In this document: piece by piece, positions 7,280 through 8,658 of the stretch | How the letters are laid out: each line of letters opens with the position of its first letter | Numbering within the stretch: the stretch's first letter is position 1 | Source of the DNA: Bryobacterales bacterium | GTDB taxonomy: Bacteria > Acidobacteriota > Terriglobia > Bryobacterales > Bryobacteraceae | Direction of reading: 5' to 3' | NCBI GenBank assembly: GCA_025462985.1 | Contig: JAOAPP010000171.1 | Span: 1-8,658 of the forward strand | DNA: 8,658 bases | Translations under genes and position numbers: made by a program | The notes under the pieces: model-generated | The model's input: only the letters and a program-made list of their open reading frames with translations | Databases searched by the model: none | What the model was told of the DNA's origin: nothing

Positions 7280-7281
7280 TG

Positions 7282-8658
7282 ATGCGCGCGATTGAGGATA
7301 AACTTTATGACGCTCTGATCGTCGGGTCGGGAGCGAGCGGCGGCTGGGTAGCCAAGGAACTCACCGAGAAGGGGATGGAAGTCCTGATGCTTGAGGCGGG
7401 TCCGGCCATCGTTCCCAGCCGTGATTTCACCGAGCACGCATGGCCTTATCAAGTGAGGTATCGCGGTTTTGGTAACCAAAGCGAGATGCTCGCGAATCAG
7501 CCGGTCCAGCGCCTTTGCTACGCATGTGACGAGTACAGCCACCAGTTCTTCGTGGATGACAACGAGCATCCCTACACGTTCCCGGCCGACAAGCCGTTTA
7601 TGTGGATTCGCGGCCGTCAGGTCGGCGGCAAAACGTTCTGCTGGGCACGCGAAAGCTACCGCTACAGCGACTACGAATTCAAGGCGGCGAGGCGGGATGG
7701 TTACGAGCAGGATTGGCCTTTCAGCTATGCGGAGCTGGAGCCGTATTACGACAGAGTGGAGAGTTACATTGGCGTCAGTGGGTCCCATGAAGGACTTTCA
7801 CAAATGCCGGATGGCAAGTTCCTCCCGCCAATGAATCTATCCTGCGGCGAGATCCTAGCCAAGGACGTGATCGAAAAACGGTTCGGCTGGCGTCTGATGT
7901 CGGATCGGGTTGCAAATCTGACCGTGCCCCACAATGGCCGTCCCGCCTGTCACTACTGCGACCAGTGCCAGCGCGGTTGCCACACAGCCTCTTACTTCAA
8001 CAGCCCGTCGGTGACCCTGCCCGCAGCGGCCAAAACGGGACGCCTCACTCTGCTGAGCGATGCCGTCGTGAGTCACATTATAACGGACAACGAAGGTCGG
8101 GCGAAAGGCGTTCACTACGTCAGCCGTGTGACGAAGCTTCACAAGGAAGCGCGCGCCAAAGTCGTCGTCATTGCCGCTGCCACGCTCGAATCGACAAGAA
8201 TCCTCCTGAATTCGCGCTCGCCCCGATTCCCAAGCGGAATCGGTAACTCAAGTGGCGTACTTGGTCATTACCTCATGGACCATTTCACAGTGGAAGGCGC
8301 CGGCGGCGAACTCACCTCCCTGAAGAGCGCAAAACGGGAGCCGATAGGCAATCCCTGCGGGTTTCTGATCCCGAAGTACGCCAACACTAATGGCCACAAA
8401 AATACTAACTTCCTACGGGGATATCGCTTCGACGGAAGCGCCAGCCAGCAGCTCTACGGGCAGGCCTCTTCTTTGCGAGGATTCGGACGCACGTGGCGGG
8501 AGAAAGTGAGCCGCCAAATCCCTTACGATTTCTCTTTAGAGGCGCAGGGCGAGTGTCTGCCACGCTTCGACAATTTCGTTGAGCTTGATCCCGAAACAAA
8601 GGACGCTTGGGGCATCCCGGTGTTGCGAGTTCATTCGAGTTACGGCGAGAATGAACGC
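7282..8658 (+). CDS. GMC-family FAD-dependent oxidoreductase, N-terminal 459 residues (partial)
   Basis: The frame is open from the ATG to the window edge, exactly 459 codons with no stop or frameshift. The Rossmann FAD-binding motif is near the N-terminus: LIVGSGASGGWVAKEL with Gly15, Gly17 and Gly20, then VLMLEAG with Glu38 for the adenosine ribose. The first GMC signature region is RGRQVGGKTFCWA at about 110-122. The segment VIAAATLESTRILLNS (about 296-311) matches the usual VLAAGALESPRLLLNS, with Ala300 where Gly is common. GNSSGVLGHYLMDHF lies at about 321-335. A cysteine cluster CHYCDQCQRGC (Cys223, 226, 229, 233) is typical of the gluconate/sorbitol/fructose dehydrogenase-type large subunits and may hold an iron-sulfur cluster. 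Relatives are about 550-580 residues, so the C-terminal part with the catalytic His/Asn pair is missing here. There is no signal peptide; such enzymes are often exported with a Tat-signal small subunit encoded nearby. The substrate is probably a sugar, polyol or similar alcohol. Confidence 0.9.
   Translation, partial: MRAIEDKLYDALIVGSGASGGWVAKELTEKGMEVLMLEAGPAIVPSRDFTEHAWPYQVRYRGFGNQSEMLANQPVQRLCYACDEYSHQFFVDDNEHPYTFPADKPFMWIRGRQVGGKTFCWARESYRYSDYEFKAARRDGYEQDWPFSYAELEPYYDRVESYIGVSGSHEGLSQMPDGKFLPPMNLSCGEILAKDVIEKRFGWRLMSDRVANLTVPHNGRPACHYCDQCQRGCHTASYFNSPSVTLPAAAKTGRLTLLSDAVVSHIITDNEGRAKGVHYVSRVTKLHKEARAKVVVIAAATLESTRILLNSRSPRFPSGIGNSSGVLGHYLMDHFTVEGAGGELTSLKSAKREPIGNPCGFLIPKYANTNGHKNTNFLRGYRFDGSASQQLYGQASSLRGFGRTWREKVSRQIPYDFSLEAQGECLPRFDNFVELDPETKDAWGIPVLRVHSSYGENER

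Larger units (their letters stand above)
6814..7281. other. 468-bp divergent intergenic region without a convincing gene
   Basis: This gap lies between the receptor gene and the GMC gene. Short open frames exist on both strands, but none has a recognisable family pattern, a good ribosome binding site and independent codon bias together. The left end holds promoter-like sequences for both neighbours. A compact inverted repeat, TGCCCG then CGGGCA with two bases between (6973-6986), is present but has no T-run, so it is not a standard terminator. The octamer GATTCTTA occurs twice near the GMC start (7223-7230 and 7262-7269). The rest shows nothing I can name. Confidence 0.6.

Noticed and set aside
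7267..7788. Minus-strand open frame of 173 codons opposite the start of the GMC gene
   Set aside because: The plus strand encodes the FAD-binding motif and continuous GMC homology here; the opposite frame is an artefact of GC-rich codon positions.

Overview
The window looks like part of a chromosome from a soil-type Acidobacteriota. This is an inference from the gene content, with no 16S or other marker. The clearest pointers are a very large TonB-dependent receptor with an N-terminal carboxypeptidase-regulatory-like domain, a fusion of a DNA-binding-like domain, a TolB-like domain and TPRs, and a cysteine-rich GMC sugar/alcohol dehydrogenase-type flavoprotein. All three families are expanded in that phylum. 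Base composition is moderately GC-rich and coding is dense. I see no transposase, integrase, phage gene, CRISPR array, tRNA or rRNA.

Layout. From the left edge to about 2.5 kb, three genes read on the minus strand. In transcription order they are a small ArsR-type regulator (2215-2517), a 591-residue wHTH-like/TolB-like/TPR protein (414-2189), and the 5' part of a gene for a probably exported TPR protein that leaves the window at base 1. Spacing of 25 bp and then 69 bp makes one operon plausible. Divergent from arsR, 71 bp away, is a PhzF-family isomerase/epimerase gene on the plus strand (2589-3470). Its end converges, 25 bp apart, on the end of a minus-strand gene for a 1105-residue outer-membrane TonB-dependent receptor (3496-6813). 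After a 468-bp gap with no convincing gene, a GMC-family FAD oxidoreductase starts on the plus strand at 7282 and runs uninterrupted off the right edge.

How the parts may work together. The arsR/phzF intergenic holds an AGTATACT palindrome and a tandem CTAAGTNN repeat. This suggests a shared operator through which the ArsR protein could control itself, the downstream TPR genes and phzF. The receptor and the GMC enzyme are divergently transcribed from the 468-bp region, which has a good plus-strand sigma-70-type promoter overlapping a possible minus-strand -10. A receptor for an oligomeric or chelated substrate paired with a sugar-type dehydrogenase is a reasonable but unproven idea.

I did not find a clearly undescribed system. 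The points most worth following up are the ArsR/TolB-TPR/TPR operon with an ArsR protein lacking the classical metal site, the palindromic divergent promoter, the long leader of the GMC gene, and the GMC cysteine cluster.
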